From contig NZ_QWEL01000001.1 in the NCBI RefSeq assembly GCF_009935865.1, positions 310,001 through 374,000 on the forward strand: DNA of 64,000 nt. Reading direction: 5' to 3'. The notes under the pieces were generated by a model. That model worked only from the letters and a program-made list of their open reading frames with translations. It was not told where the DNA came from and did no database searches. The translations under genes and the position numbers were made by a program. Positions 45,657 through 55,403 of this stretch are shown in pieces (positions within the stretch are counted from its first letter, which is position 1; each line of letters opens with the position of its first letter). Source of the DNA: Odoribacter sp. Z80. GTDB taxonomy: Bacteria; Bacteroidota; Bacteroidia; Bacteroidales; Marinifilaceae.

Positions 45657-47074
45657 TAAAATTCACGTCCTTGTTTCAAGTCCTCTACAAATTTGTCTAT
45701 ACGCTGCATTTCCTTCGGTATGGCTATACCTTGCGGACAATGATGCACACATTGACCGCAAAGGATGCAATGATTGGCCTGACGCAGCCGGGGAACCGAA
45801 CGGTCATACCCGATCAGGAAAGCCCGACGGGCTTTCCGGTAATCGGTATCGCGTGAAGAAGAAGGCATACGCCCCTCGTTAATGCATTTATTGAAATGCA
45901 GCAAAACACCGGGAATATCCAAACCATAGGGACATGGCATACAATATTTGCAGTCATTACAGGGAATAGTCGGATAACGGAGTAAAGCCTGTGCCGTCTG
46001 TTCCAGAAACTCTTTATCCTCCTCCGTCAAAGCCTCAAACGGTGCATAAGTCCGTAAATTATCCTGCAAATGTTCCATATAGGTCATTCCGCTCAGCACA
46101 GTCAACACTCCGGGGAAAGACCCTGCAAAACGAAACGCCCACGAAGCAACGCTGGCCTCAGGAACCCGTTGCCGCAACTTGGCTGCAATATGGTCATGCA
46201 CATTCGACAAACGCCCACCCAGCAAAGGTTCCATGATAATTGCCGGAATACCCCGCTTTTCAAGCTCTCCGTACAGATACTCAGCATCGGTATTACGGGC
46301 ATTCACTTCCTTGGCATGCTTCCAGTCCACATAATTCAACTGTATCTGTACAAAATCCCACTTAAATTCCTCATGCCGGGAAAGCAGGTAATCAAATACC
46401 CTGATATCTCCATGATAAGAAAATCCCAGATTACGGATACGGCCAGCCTCCCGTTCCTTCATCAAAAAATCCAGCATACCGTTAGCCATATAGCGACTCT
46501 CAAACTCGGCCATACCGTTTCCCATTCCTACAGCATGCAGCAACATATAATCAATGTAATCCACCTGTAATTCCTTAAATGAATTACGATACATCTCCAT
46601 AGATGCCTCACGGCTCCAGGTCGAAGGAGCGAAATTAGACAACTTTGTAGCAATATAATACTTATTCCGGGGATAACGGCTCAGGGCTATTCCGGTGGCC
46701 CGCTCAGAGCGTCCCCGGCAGTAAGCGGGAGAAGTATCGAAATAATTCACTCCATGGGCAATGGCATAATCCACCAAGGCATTGACAGTTTCCTGGTCAA
46801 TTTCTTCACCGTTTTCCGGAGCTCCGGCATTCCGGATAGTCGGCCAGCGCATACAACCATATCCCAATAAAGACACCTGTTCTTTTGTCTTGGGATTAGT
46901 CCGGTAAGTCATTTTATCGGTAGGAATTTCTTGCTGTACTGTCCGGTTTCCGGATAAAGAATTGTTCCTGGAATCACAACCGGAAACTGTAGCTGTTACA
47001 GCTACGGTTCCCATACCGATACGCTTCAAAAATTCCCGGCGGCCTAATCCTTGTTTTCTATCTTCTTTTTTCAT
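45656..47074 (-). CDS. Tat-exported aldo/keto reductase with two 4Fe-4S motifs
   Basis: 472 residues. A Tat signal GRREFLKRIGMGTVAVTATVSGC ends in a lipobox-like VSGC. Residues about 50-365 are an aldo/keto reductase barrel (YGCMRWPTIRN, NYFDTSPAYCRGRSE, YIATKLSNFAPSTWSREASMEMYRNSFKELQVDYIDYMLLH). The C-terminus carries CNDCKYCMPCPYGLDIPGVLLHF and HCILCGQCVHHCPQGIAIP, two ferredoxin-like cluster sites. It may reduce a carbonyl compound outside the cytoplasm with electrons from the membrane ferredoxin encoded 11 bases upstream. The AKR cofactor and substrate are unknown. Confidence 0.85.
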   Translation of the reverse strand: MKKEDRKQGLGRREFLKRIGMGTVAVTATVSGCDSRNNSLSGNRTVQQEIPTDKMTYRTNPKTKEQVSLLGYGCMRWPTIRNAGAPENGEEIDQETVNALVDYAIAHGVNYFDTSPAYCRGRSERATGIALSRYPRNKYYIATKLSNFAPSTWSREASMEMYRNSFKELQVDYIDYMLLHAVGMGNGMAEFESRYMANGMLDFLMKEREAGRIRNLGFSYHGDIRVFDYLLSRHEEFKWDFVQIQLNYVDWKHAKEVNARNTDAEYLYGELEKRGIPAIIMEPLLGGRLSNVHDHIAAKLRQRVPEASVASWAFRFAGSFPGVLTVLSGMTYMEHLQDNLRTYAPFEALTEEDKEFLEQTAQALLRYPTIPCNDCKYCMPCPYGLDIPGVLLHFNKCINEGRMPSSSRDTDYRKARRAFLIGYDRSVPRLRQANHCILCGQCVHHCPQGIAIPKEMQRIDKFVEDLKQGREF

Positions 47075-47085
47075 CCGTTCATATT

Positions 47086-48579
47086 TTAGATCGTTCTGTG
47101 AACTTCATGCCCTTCGACATACATGGCACTGAAAGGACGAGAGGGACAAAGATTTTCACAAGCCCCGCATCCGATACAGCGCTCAACGTTTACTACCGGT
47201 ATCCGGGGAGACTCCGGACGGGACGGATCAGACAAAACCATCTGGATCGCCTCTGCCGGACAATGCCGGACACAATTGTTACATTTTACACCCTCTTTGA
47301 CAGGTATACAATTCTCCCTGATCCATACAGCATGTCCTACCTGAATAGCAGATTTATCCGCAGGAGTTATCTTTGAAATAGCACCGGCAGGACAAACCTC
47401 ACTGCATTTCGCACATTCCGGCCGGCAATATCCCCGTTCATAGGAAACTTCCGGCTGCATGAAAGCAGATAAACGGGCAGACGGCCTGAGCACTCCGTTC
47501 GGGCAAACAGAAACACAAAGCTGACAAGCAGTGCAATGCTGCGTCATATGCCGCAATCCCAGGGAACCCGGCGGTACAATCGGAGTTGTCCGTTCCGGAA
47601 TCTTTTTATCCAAAATCAACGCAAGGCCTCCATCCACCTTTTTTTCCTGAGCACGGGCAACAGCTGACGCCGCCCAAAGTCCCATTCCGGTTAAAAAAAC
47701 ACGCCTGCTCCCATCCGTCTTTTCAGATTTCCTGCTTTCCGGAGTTCTTTCTTTTTTCAATCGTAAACCGTATCGGATAGCTCCCTGATTACAGACTTCC
47801 ATACAATTCATGCAAACCACACAACGGCTGTAATCGATATGATAGTTTTGACTGTCTATACAAGCCGCCTTACAGGAACGGGAACAAAGACCACACTTTT
47901 TGCACTTTTCCGGATCCAAAACAGGACGAAACAAAGAATACCGGGCCAAAAAACCCAATACAGTCCCCACCGGACAAATCGTATTGCAATAAGTCCGGCC
48001 ATTACGCCATGCCAGAACAAACAAAACAACAAAAGTAATACAAGCAACCAAAAATGTGGGCAAACTTCTGATCCATACTTCCGTTTCATAAAAAGCATAA
48101 CTGTCTACACGTTCTGCAAAATAAGCAAACAGATTATTGCCCCATTGCCAAAACGGAGCCAACAGATTTTGTGCTATACGGCCATAAGAACTGTAAGGAG
48201 CCAACAATGCCGCTACCGAACCGATACCTGCAACCAGGGTGATTACAAAAAAAAGTAACACCAAATACCGTAACCAGGACAAAGCCGGAGAATAAGAAAA
48301 GCGATATTTCTTTTTCTTACGCCGTCCGTTTATTCCGGAGATGATGTCCTGAAAAACGCCCAGCGGACAAATGACAGAACAATAAATACGGCCAAAAACT
48401 AAGGTCAGCACAATCAACCCCGCCACAATCCCTACATGCAAAGCCAAAACTGCCGGTAAAAACTGGATTTTCGCCAACCACCCTACCACAGCATGAAGAG
48501 TTCCTGTAAAATCCAGAAACAAAAGTGTGATAAGTATAAAACAAACCGCAGCAAGCGTTATTCTGATTTTTCGTAACAT
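47086..48579 (-). CDS. Membrane polyferredoxin: NapH-like plus NapG-like fusion
   Basis: 497 residues. The N-terminal half has about five membrane spans with the paired CSVICPLGVF and CNTICPVGTV motifs of NapH/RnfC/NosR-type membrane electron-transfer proteins, then CKKCGLCSRSCKAAC and CVVCMNCMEVC. After a linker, a Tat-like segment SRRVFLTGMGLWAASAVARA leads into four more cluster motifs: CTACQLCVSVCPNGV, CAKCSEVCPAGA, CNNCVRHCPAEA and CIGCGACENLCPSRP. It looks like a single-chain electron route from quinol to an extracytoplasmic partner, probably the next gene. It follows the GH84 gene by 21 bases. Confidence 0.85.
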   Translation of the reverse strand: MLRKIRITLAAVCFILITLLFLDFTGTLHAVVGWLAKIQFLPAVLALHVGIVAGLIVLTLVFGRIYCSVICPLGVFQDIISGINGRRKKKKYRFSYSPALSWLRYLVLLFFVITLVAGIGSVAALLAPYSSYGRIAQNLLAPFWQWGNNLFAYFAERVDSYAFYETEVWIRSLPTFLVACITFVVLFVLAWRNGRTYCNTICPVGTVLGFLARYSLFRPVLDPEKCKKCGLCSRSCKAACIDSQNYHIDYSRCVVCMNCMEVCNQGAIRYGLRLKKERTPESRKSEKTDGSRRVFLTGMGLWAASAVARAQEKKVDGGLALILDKKIPERTTPIVPPGSLGLRHMTQHCTACQLCVSVCPNGVLRPSARLSAFMQPEVSYERGYCRPECAKCSEVCPAGAISKITPADKSAIQVGHAVWIRENCIPVKEGVKCNNCVRHCPAEAIQMVLSDPSRPESPRIPVVNVERCIGCGACENLCPSRPFSAMYVEGHEVHRTI

Positions 48580-48600
48580 AATCTGTATATTAGTGCAATT

Positions 48601-50808
48601 CTATTTCCCTCCGGTCACTACAATGAATTTACGTAAATAAGATTCCCGAACCCGGTCTTCTTTATTCACCAAACGTATATACCGGGCCTGACAATTCAGA
48701 GCAGCTTTCAATTGGGTAGCTTGCTGTGTGACAGGAAGAGTTGTCCAATGCTCTCCGTCTGCCGAAACTTCCAATTGCAACCATTCGGCACTGTTTTTTA
48801 CCCCGAAATCAGCATCTAAAGCCTGCAAATCATAAACCTTATCCAACTCTACCCCCAGGTACTCTCCGGCCCCCCACTTCACCACTTCCAGCAAAGGAGA
48901 CATCACCACCCGGGTAGTCTTCACCCGTACCGGCAATTGCCTGAACTGAGCCACTGTACTGAAAGAACGGTGAGGAGAAGTAAAGACTTCACTACTCAAA
49001 GCAGTACCGGATTTCCGGTTAAATTCCTGCGTAGCCAGCACAAAAATACTATCAACCAATGGCTGCATCACCTTTGAACCAGTCTTTACCCCCGGTTGAT
49101 ACGGATTCTGGTTATATGTTTGGTCTATCTGAAAACTTCTTTGCTGCAAAGCCCTCAAATGCTTGTATTTCCTCATAAATACAGCCTTATCTCCCTCTTC
49201 AACTGCCTGCACCATAGCCAAAGCCTCTTTTCCGGATTCACCCAATACCTTAAACTGATAAAGCCAGGGAGTCATTTCTGCTACTAATTCCTTATTTCCT
49301 TCATCAACTAAAAGCAAATCAGCAGTCTCAAGGATACGTTCAAATTCATCTGCCAATGCCTTGAAATCATCCCGACCATATTTCCCCTGCCGGTAATCTT
49401 TCAAAAAACGTTCAGCCACCGGCTGAATATCCACCGATTCCTCCCGTCGGTACCCATGTACGTTGACTCCTAAATCAGAATTATGATTGACAAAAGTCTG
49501 CAAAGCCTCCGATTGTTGAGGCAATAAAACTTTTACAGCAGCCTTCCAGCTTGCCTGACTATTGAATTGCCGGGGATTCCAGGCATAATCGGCAACACTG
49601 AATATAGCAATCTTGGAAGCTTCCGCATGCTCCATCGGATTAGTAACAAAACCCGACATTTCATCTTTCACCTCTGTGTCATTCCCGTATACTGCCCCCA
49701 TCAACAAATGGTCCCTGACATAATCAGATACAGGAAAATTCCACCAGATATAAGCAGGACGCCTGATCTGAGGATTCACCCAAGCCAACCCCTCTTTGGT
49801 GATATCGGAAATCACCCGGTCCCCCGTCCACATAATCTGAACAGAAGAATTCAGTTCCTCACCCAAAGTCTTCAAATACCCCCTGGCAGGATTGGACCAA
49901 CTTTTATTATACTCTGTAGGACACATAATCAGGGGAGTAACATCCTTCTTCACTTTCACAAAACGGTCATCAATCTCATTCAAAAGTTCTGCCTGTCGCC
50001 GGGGGTCAGTTCCCTCACCGGAAATATCATCAAAAAAAACCGCAAATGAACGAATGCCCAATTGATACATCGACTCAAACTTAGCCAATAATATCTCCCG
50101 GTCCTCCGAATTCCATTTGATATCCTGTCCCGGGTGAATGGCCCATACAAAATCCACTTCATTTTCTTTCGCCACCTTCACCAGCTCTTTCAATTGCCGG
50201 GCCTCCTTTTCAGGATAAGGCTTCCGCCAATCCGGACAGCTATGGTAAGGGTCATCCTTAGGTCCGTAAATATAAGTATTCATCTTATTGGCTCCGTAAA
50301 ACTGCAACTGGCGCATACGAGCCTGATGGCTCCAGGGCGTACCGTAAAAACCCTCTACAACACCCCGGAAACGGACAAGCGGATAGTCTTTCACTTCCGC
50401 CAAAGGAAGCTGTTCCCCTTGGGCCAGTTGCCTCAGAGTTTGCATGGCATAAAACAATCCGCGCTCATCATTTCCGGCCAATACGATACGGTCTTTGTCA
50501 ATCGACAGATAATATCCCTCAGGATGCCGGGGTATCATCCGGGTGTATTTGCTAACTGCTTTTTCTCCCCTTTTGCCGATACAGACAGCAACCGTATGCT
50601 GCTGCTTCCCTTTTTTCAGGATAGTACCCAATTGCCTATACGTATGGAAATGAGCAACTGTATCTCCCTCCATCCGATAAGAGTCCGGCCAGGGCATTTG
50701 TCCTTTTAGGATTACAGACTGTGGTACAGGATAAATGGCAACTTCCTGAGCCATCCCCGAAGCACCTATCAGCCACAATACCGACAAAACAATAAATCTG
50801 ATTCTCAT
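48601..50808 (-). CDS. GH84 beta-N-acetylglucosaminidase (O-GlcNAcase family)
   Basis: 735 residues from ATG 50808 (MRIRFIVLSVLW), which gives a proper signal peptide ending at GMAQ; an in-frame ATG at 50850 is less suitable. An N-terminal GH20b-like domain (about 22-145) precedes the GH84 barrel (RFRGVVEGFYGTPW near 150) with the catalytic Asp pair in FAVFFDDISGEG near residue 255, and IMWTGDRVISDIT. The C-terminal part holds an F5/8-like module. It would cleave GlcNAc from glycans in the periplasm, similar to the well-known B. thetaiotaomicron enzyme. Confidence 0.92.
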   Translation of the reverse strand: MRIRFIVLSVLWLIGASGMAQEVAIYPVPQSVILKGQMPWPDSYRMEGDTVAHFHTYRQLGTILKKGKQQHTVAVCIGKRGEKAVSKYTRMIPRHPEGYYLSIDKDRIVLAGNDERGLFYAMQTLRQLAQGEQLPLAEVKDYPLVRFRGVVEGFYGTPWSHQARMRQLQFYGANKMNTYIYGPKDDPYHSCPDWRKPYPEKEARQLKELVKVAKENEVDFVWAIHPGQDIKWNSEDREILLAKFESMYQLGIRSFAVFFDDISGEGTDPRRQAELLNEIDDRFVKVKKDVTPLIMCPTEYNKSWSNPARGYLKTLGEELNSSVQIMWTGDRVISDITKEGLAWVNPQIRRPAYIWWNFPVSDYVRDHLLMGAVYGNDTEVKDEMSGFVTNPMEHAEASKIAIFSVADYAWNPRQFNSQASWKAAVKVLLPQQSEALQTFVNHNSDLGVNVHGYRREESVDIQPVAERFLKDYRQGKYGRDDFKALADEFERILETADLLLVDEGNKELVAEMTPWLYQFKVLGESGKEALAMVQAVEEGDKAVFMRKYKHLRALQQRSFQIDQTYNQNPYQPGVKTGSKVMQPLVDSIFVLATQEFNRKSGTALSSEVFTSPHRSFSTVAQFRQLPVRVKTTRVVMSPLLEVVKWGAGEYLGVELDKVYDLQALDADFGVKNSAEWLQLEVSADGEHWTTLPVTQQATQLKAALNCQARYIRLVNKEDRVRESYLRKFIVVTGGK

Positions 50809-50830
50809 AAACGCTACACTTTTAATTTGC

Positions 50831-51631
50831 TTATTTAATTTTCTCTTCAATCTTACTCACAATAACAGCATTTCCCGCAATAATAGAAATACCCCGGTTT
50901 TCCCGGAAAGGCTTGATTACTCCTCCGGCTTCTTCTACAATCAGCATTCCTGCGCACACATCCCAGGGTTGCAAACTCAGCTCCCAATATCCATCCAAAA
51001 AGCCGGCTGCAACACAACACAAATCGTAAGCCGCAGAACCCATTCTCCGTATTCCCCTGAGATGAGGCAACAAAGCAGCCAGATTGGAAGCATTATTATC
51101 CGGATTAACATCCTTATCATAAGGAAATCCCGTCCCCAACACAGCATGTTCCAAATCCGTCTTCGCAGAAACCTCTATCTTCCGGCCATTCAGAAAAGCC
51201 CCTCTCCCATGAATAGCCGTATACAATTCATCAAAATAAGGGGCATACACCACCCCCAACACCGTTTTTCCCTGATATTGCAAACCGATAGATACTGTAA
51301 AAACAGGTAATCCCTGACTATAATTGTTAGTCCCATCCAACGGGTCAATCACCCACCGATACTCAGCACACCCGGCATGCACACCGCTCTCCTCTCCCAA
51401 CACCGCATGACCGGGGAATGCCTTATCTATTTCTTCGATAAGAAAAGCTTCACTTTCCCGGTCCGCACGCGTAACCACGTCATATACATTCGATTTCGTA
51501 TGTATATCCAATTCATTCCCCCTAAAATAGCACAAATGTATATTCCCTGCTGCCCGGGCCCAACGGACTGCCAGTTCCAATGTTTTATCCAGATCCAGTG
51601 TTGACATATCGCTTTTATCTATTTCCTCCAT
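50831..51631 (-). CDS. Inositol-monophosphatase family protein
   Basis: 266 residues. The metal-binding motifs are intact: GEESG near 78, VIDPLDGTNNYSQGLPVF near 93-110, and SLQPWDVCAGMLIVEEAGG near 220. It dephosphorylates inositol phosphate or a related sugar or nucleotide phosphate (SuhB/CysQ group). A start eight codons downstream (MSTLDLDKTLE) is equally possible. It lies 6 bases after the PHP gene. Confidence 0.9.
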   Translation of the reverse strand: MEEIDKSDMSTLDLDKTLELAVRWARAAGNIHLCYFRGNELDIHTKSNVYDVVTRADRESEAFLIEEIDKAFPGHAVLGEESGVHAGCAEYRWVIDPLDGTNNYSQGLPVFTVSIGLQYQGKTVLGVVYAPYFDELYTAIHGRGAFLNGRKIEVSAKTDLEHAVLGTGFPYDKDVNPDNNASNLAALLPHLRGIRRMGSAAYDLCCVAAGFLDGYWELSLQPWDVCAGMLIVEEAGGVIKPFRENRGISIIAGNAVIVSKIEEKIK

Positions 51632-51637
51632 ATCGCA

Positions 51638-52477
51638 TTACAAGCTGATGGGCACTTCCTGCCACTCTCCCCCATGAAATTCCGCCACAGTCCGGAAACC
51701 GTTTTCCAGTAAAGCCTGAAGAGCCTCCCTACGACCCGCATTCACCAACTCCGGGAAATGCGTATCGGAATTTACTACAACCGGGATTTTCCACCGCTTC
51801 AACCACTTCCAGTCTTCCAAACAAGGGAAAAAACATCCCCTTTGCGGATAACACTTTGTATTAATTTCTATGTAAAGCCCTTTTTCTGCCACAAACGCAA
51901 ACAAATCCTCCAGTTTCTTTTGATACCACTTTCCACGCGTCAAATCAGGCTCACATTGCTCCACATTATAAAAAATCTTATTGGCATGCCCGACAAAATC
52001 GAATCCTCCCTTTTCCACCAAATGCATAGAAGCCAGAAAATAAGCACTCACCAATCCTTTCAGATCTCCGCGAAACTCTTCTGCCAAAAGTCTCCGGAAA
52101 TTTTCAACGCTGGTATCGGTATCTATGATCTTTCCCTCAGGCGTATATACCAGATGTACCGAACCGATACGATAATCCAAAGACAATTGCTGAAAATAAA
52201 GAATGGCAGGATGCTGTTCTTCATTCAGATAGTCTATCTCCATACCTGCATACAGCTCAATCTGCCCCCCATACAATCCTCGCAAACGGTTGACCTCTTG
52301 CAAATAATCGTCCACTCTCTCCCGCAACAGAGTCCATGCGGTCGGAAAAGGAAGCGGAGCATGGGAAGAAATACCGTAAGCAGTAAAACCCGCTTTCACA
52401 GCTGATTCCACAAAAGATTCCATGGGAGCTCTCCCGTCACAAAAAGAACAATGGCTATGGTAATTAGTCAGATTCAT
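51638..52477 (-). CDS. PHP-domain histidinol-phosphatase
   Basis: 279 residues from ATG 52477 (MNLTNYHSHCSFCDG), 4 bases after the argS stop; an ATG at 52504 overlaps argS. The metal ligands of the PHP family are visible: YHSHCSFCDG, GISSHAPLP, GMEIDYL, IGSVHLV, GHANKI, YIEINTK and NSDTHFP. It probably dephosphorylates histidinol phosphate, though other PHP substrates cannot be excluded because no his genes are close. Confidence 0.85.
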   Translation of the reverse strand: MNLTNYHSHCSFCDGRAPMESFVESAVKAGFTAYGISSHAPLPFPTAWTLLRERVDDYLQEVNRLRGLYGGQIELYAGMEIDYLNEEQHPAILYFQQLSLDYRIGSVHLVYTPEGKIIDTDTSVENFRRLLAEEFRGDLKGLVSAYFLASMHLVEKGGFDFVGHANKIFYNVEQCEPDLTRGKWYQKKLEDLFAFVAEKGLYIEINTKCYPQRGCFFPCLEDWKWLKRWKIPVVVNSDTHFPELVNAGRREALQALLENGFRTVAEFHGGEWQEVPISL

Positions 52478-52481
52478 TATC

Positions 52482-54272
52482 CTACATCCGGTCCGGCATT
52501 TCAATACCTAACATTCCCATCGCATTTTGAATAGCTACCGCACACTCCTTAGCTAAAAGCAGACGGAAATTTTTCAATGTCAGTTTTTCTTCCTTCAGAA
52601 TAGAAAAATCATGATAAAATTGATTAAACTCCTTAGCCAGGTCATAGGAATAATTAGCCAGCAAAGCAGGACTGTAAGTCACTCCGGCTTCCTTCACTAC
52701 ATCCGGCAATTTAGCTATCAACTTAATCAGTTCCTGTTCCTTTTCAGAAATGGAAATATGTATATCTATCTCCTGCGGAACTACTCCCGAGTCAGCGGCC
52801 TTCCGCAAGACAGATTGAATCCGGGCATAAGTGTATTGGATAAAAGGACCTGTATTTCCGTTAAAATCTATGGATTCTTTCGGATTGAACAGCATCGTTT
52901 TTTTCGGGTCCACTTTGAGAATAAAATATTTCAAGGCTCCCAAAGCTACTTTCCGGTATACCTCTTCAGCCTCCTCAGTGGTATAGCCCTCCAATTTTCC
53001 CAACTCCTGAGAAGTCTCACGGGCTGTATGAATCATTTCCTGCATCAGATCATCGGCGTCCACCACCGTCCCCTCACGGGATTTCATCTTTCCTTCCGGC
53101 AATTCCACCATTCCGTAAGAAAGATGCTTAATCTGACCGGCCCACGGAAAACCCAGTTTGCCGCAAATCAGGGAAAGAACCTGAAAATGGTAATTTTGCT
53201 CATTCCCTACGACATAAACCATCTCATCCATGTCAAATTCCTGAAAACGTTCATAAGCCGTTCCGATATCCTGGGTCATATACACAGAAGTTCCGTCATC
53301 CCGTAACAAAAGTTTATGGTCCAAACCATCGCCGGTCAGGTCAGCCCAGATACTGCCCGTTTCTTTACGGTAAAGCACCCCGTCAGCCAACCCCTTCAAT
53401 ACAATATCCCTTCCTTTCTTATATGTCTGGGATTCAAAATACACTTTATCGAATCCGACACCCATCAACTTATAGGTCTCATCAAACCCTTTCAACACCC
53501 AGTCATTCATTGTCCTCCACAAAGCCACGGTTTCAGCATCGCCGGCCTCCCACTTCCGCAACATTTCCTGCGCTTCCAGCAAGATAGGAGCCTGTTTCTT
53601 CGCCTCTTCTTCCTCCATTCCCTGACTTTCCATCAGTTGTTTTACCTCTGCCTTGTATTCTTTATCAAACCGCACATAATAATCACCGACAAAATGATCA
53701 CCTTTCATTCCCACAGATTCCGGCGTAGCCCCATTGGCAAATTTCTTCCAGGCCACCATACTTTTACAGATATGAATACCCCGGTCATTCACCAGATTCA
53801 CCATTTTTACATCATGCCCGTTAGCCTTTTGAATTTCAGAAACGGACCATCCCAGTAAATTATTCCGGATATGTCCCAAATGCAACGGTTTATTGGTATT
53901 AGGCGAAGAATATTCTATCATATAGGAATGTCCGCTCTTTTCCAGGCTATAGCCATATTTCGGATTCCGGGAAACGTCATTAAGCACCTCCAGCCAATAA
54001 GCCGAAGCAATTTCAATATTCAGAAATCCTTTAACAACGTTATAATCCTTTATTTCTTCAATATGTTCCTTTAAATATTCACCCAACTCCTGACCGGTTT
54101 CTTCCGGAGATTTTCTGGAAAAACGGGTAAACGGAAATACCACTACCGTTAAATCACCGACAAACTCTTTGCGCGTTGCCTGCAACTGTACCTTATCACT
54201 TTCCACCTCAGCATCATAACATTGTTTTACAGCTTCAATGACCTTCGCCGTCAACAGACTTTCTATACTCAT
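52482..54272 (-). CDS. argS: Arginyl-tRNA synthetase
   Basis: 596 residues. An N-terminal Add1 domain (about 1-110), the class I HIGH motif as HLGHIRNN near 128, and the KMSKS-like KMKSREGTVVDADDL near 392; an anticodon-binding DALR domain ends the protein (LLANYSYDLAKEFNQFYHD). It heads the nine-gene minus-strand series and has a TATTTTTG -7 element at 54301-54308. Confidence 0.97.
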   Translation of the reverse strand: MSIESLLTAKVIEAVKQCYDAEVESDKVQLQATRKEFVGDLTVVVFPFTRFSRKSPEETGQELGEYLKEHIEEIKDYNVVKGFLNIEIASAYWLEVLNDVSRNPKYGYSLEKSGHSYMIEYSSPNTNKPLHLGHIRNNLLGWSVSEIQKANGHDVKMVNLVNDRGIHICKSMVAWKKFANGATPESVGMKGDHFVGDYYVRFDKEYKAEVKQLMESQGMEEEEAKKQAPILLEAQEMLRKWEAGDAETVALWRTMNDWVLKGFDETYKLMGVGFDKVYFESQTYKKGRDIVLKGLADGVLYRKETGSIWADLTGDGLDHKLLLRDDGTSVYMTQDIGTAYERFQEFDMDEMVYVVGNEQNYHFQVLSLICGKLGFPWAGQIKHLSYGMVELPEGKMKSREGTVVDADDLMQEMIHTARETSQELGKLEGYTTEEAEEVYRKVALGALKYFILKVDPKKTMLFNPKESIDFNGNTGPFIQYTYARIQSVLRKAADSGVVPQEIDIHISISEKEQELIKLIAKLPDVVKEAGVTYSPALLANYSYDLAKEFNQFYHDFSILKEEKLTLKNFRLLLAKECAVAIQNAMGMLGIEMPDRM

Positions 54273-54300
54273 ATCTATATTTTATAGTTTTCAACGGTTA

Positions 54301-54308
54301 CAAAAATA
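54301..54308 (-). promoter_or_regulatory. -7 element (TATTTTTG) for argS and the following gene series
   Basis: CAAAAATA on plus reads TATTTTTG on minus, 29 bases upstream of the argS ATG. No other comparable promoter with terminator was seen down to 43259. Confidence 0.45.
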
Positions 54309-54395
54309 CAATTATTCACCAAAACACGAGAAATTCTTGGCTATATTTCTCGCAAGCATTTTTTTATAAATAGATATACATTGAAGTTATTTTTA

Positions 54396-54403
54396 TACTT
54401 TTG
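54396..54403 (+). promoter_or_regulatory. -7 element (TACTTTTG) for mscS
   Basis: TAnnTTTG match 58 bases before the ATG at 54461. Confidence 0.4.
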
Positions 54404-54460
54404 CCCGGAAATAAACCTTTCAAACAATAAGTTCTATTATTCATTTTAAATCTTAAAAAT

Positions 54461-55294
54461 ATGGAAAGTTTATCTACACTATCCCTGGATACTTTAACCA
54501 CAAAACTGATTGACCTCAGTGTATCTTTAGGGAGTAAGCTGGTTATTGCACTGATTGTATTCTTCATTGGAAGATGGTTGATAAAAAAAATCAACCGGCT
54601 GGTGGTCAGAATCATGGAAAAAAGGCAAGTCGAAGCATCCCTGTTCTCGTTCACCAGAAGCTTGGTCAGCATCACCCTGAACTTTATTTTCGTTATTGTC
54701 CTGATTGGTATTTTGGGAATAGAAACCAGTTCTTTCATTGCCCTGTTTGCTTCTGCCGGTGTTGCCGTCGGCATGGCTTTAAGCGGAACCCTGCAAAACT
54801 TTGCAGGAGGAGTGATGATTCTACTGTTTAAACCATTCAAAGTCGGCGACTTCATTGAAGCACAGGGACAAAGTGGTACCGTCAAAGAAATCCAGATTTT
54901 CAACACCATTATGACAACGGCAGATAATAAAGTGATTATTATTCCCAATGGAGGCTTGTCTACCGGTATCATGAAAAACTATTCCAAGGAAGCAACCAGA
55001 CGGGTTGACTGGGAATTCGGTATCAGTTACGGCGAAAGCTATGACAAAGCCAAAGAAATAATTGTCCGGTTGTTAGAAAATGACAACAGAGTCCTGAAAG
55101 ACCCCGCCTACTTTATCGCTTTAACCTCCTTGGGCGAAAGCTCCGTAAACATTGTTGTCCGGGCTTGGGTCAATGCCTCCGATTATTGGGGAGTATTCTT
55201 TGACATGAATGAAAAAGTATACAAGACATTTGCAGAAGAAAAACTGAATATTCCTTTCCCGCAAATGGATGTTCACTTGTACAACGAAAAATAA
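54461..55294 (+). CDS. MscS-type mechanosensitive channel
   Basis: 277 residues. Three N-terminal membrane spans (about 20-45, 62-85, 92-115), the third with the pore-lining ASAGVAVGMALSGTLQNFAGGVMIL pattern of MscS, followed by the beta domain (FKVGDFIEAQGQSGTVKEIQIFNTIMTTADNKVIIIPNG) and the C-terminal vestibule. It opens under hypo-osmotic stress in the inner membrane. Single gene with a strong terminator. Confidence 0.95.
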   Translation: MESLSTLSLDTLTTKLIDLSVSLGSKLVIALIVFFIGRWLIKKINRLVVRIMEKRQVEASLFSFTRSLVSITLNFIFVIVLIGILGIETSSFIALFASAGVAVGMALSGTLQNFAGGVMILLFKPFKVGDFIEAQGQSGTVKEIQIFNTIMTTADNKVIIIPNGGLSTGIMKNYSKEATRRVDWEFGISYGESYDKAKEIIVRLLENDNRVLKDPAYFIALTSLGESSVNIVVRAWVNASDYWGVFFDMNEKVYKTFAEEKLNIPFPQMDVHLYNEK

Positions 55295-55316
55295 ACCTTT
55301 CGGCTTATGCCCCATT

Positions 55317-55368
55317 AAGGTTCGTAAGAATGTCATTATAGAACATTTTTACGAACCTTATTTTTTTC
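55317..55368 (+). terminator. Terminator after mscS
   Basis: A 17-base-pair stem (55317-55333 with 55343-55359; one G-T pair) with a 9-base loop, followed by ATTTTTTTC. Confidence 0.92.
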
Positions 55369-55403
55369 TTCCCGTTTAAGTAACTATACTAAAAAAAAAA
55401 GTT

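Noticed and set aside
52611-53306. 231-codon open frame antisense to argS
   Set aside because: Complete overlap with argS, no motif; a by-product of codon bias.
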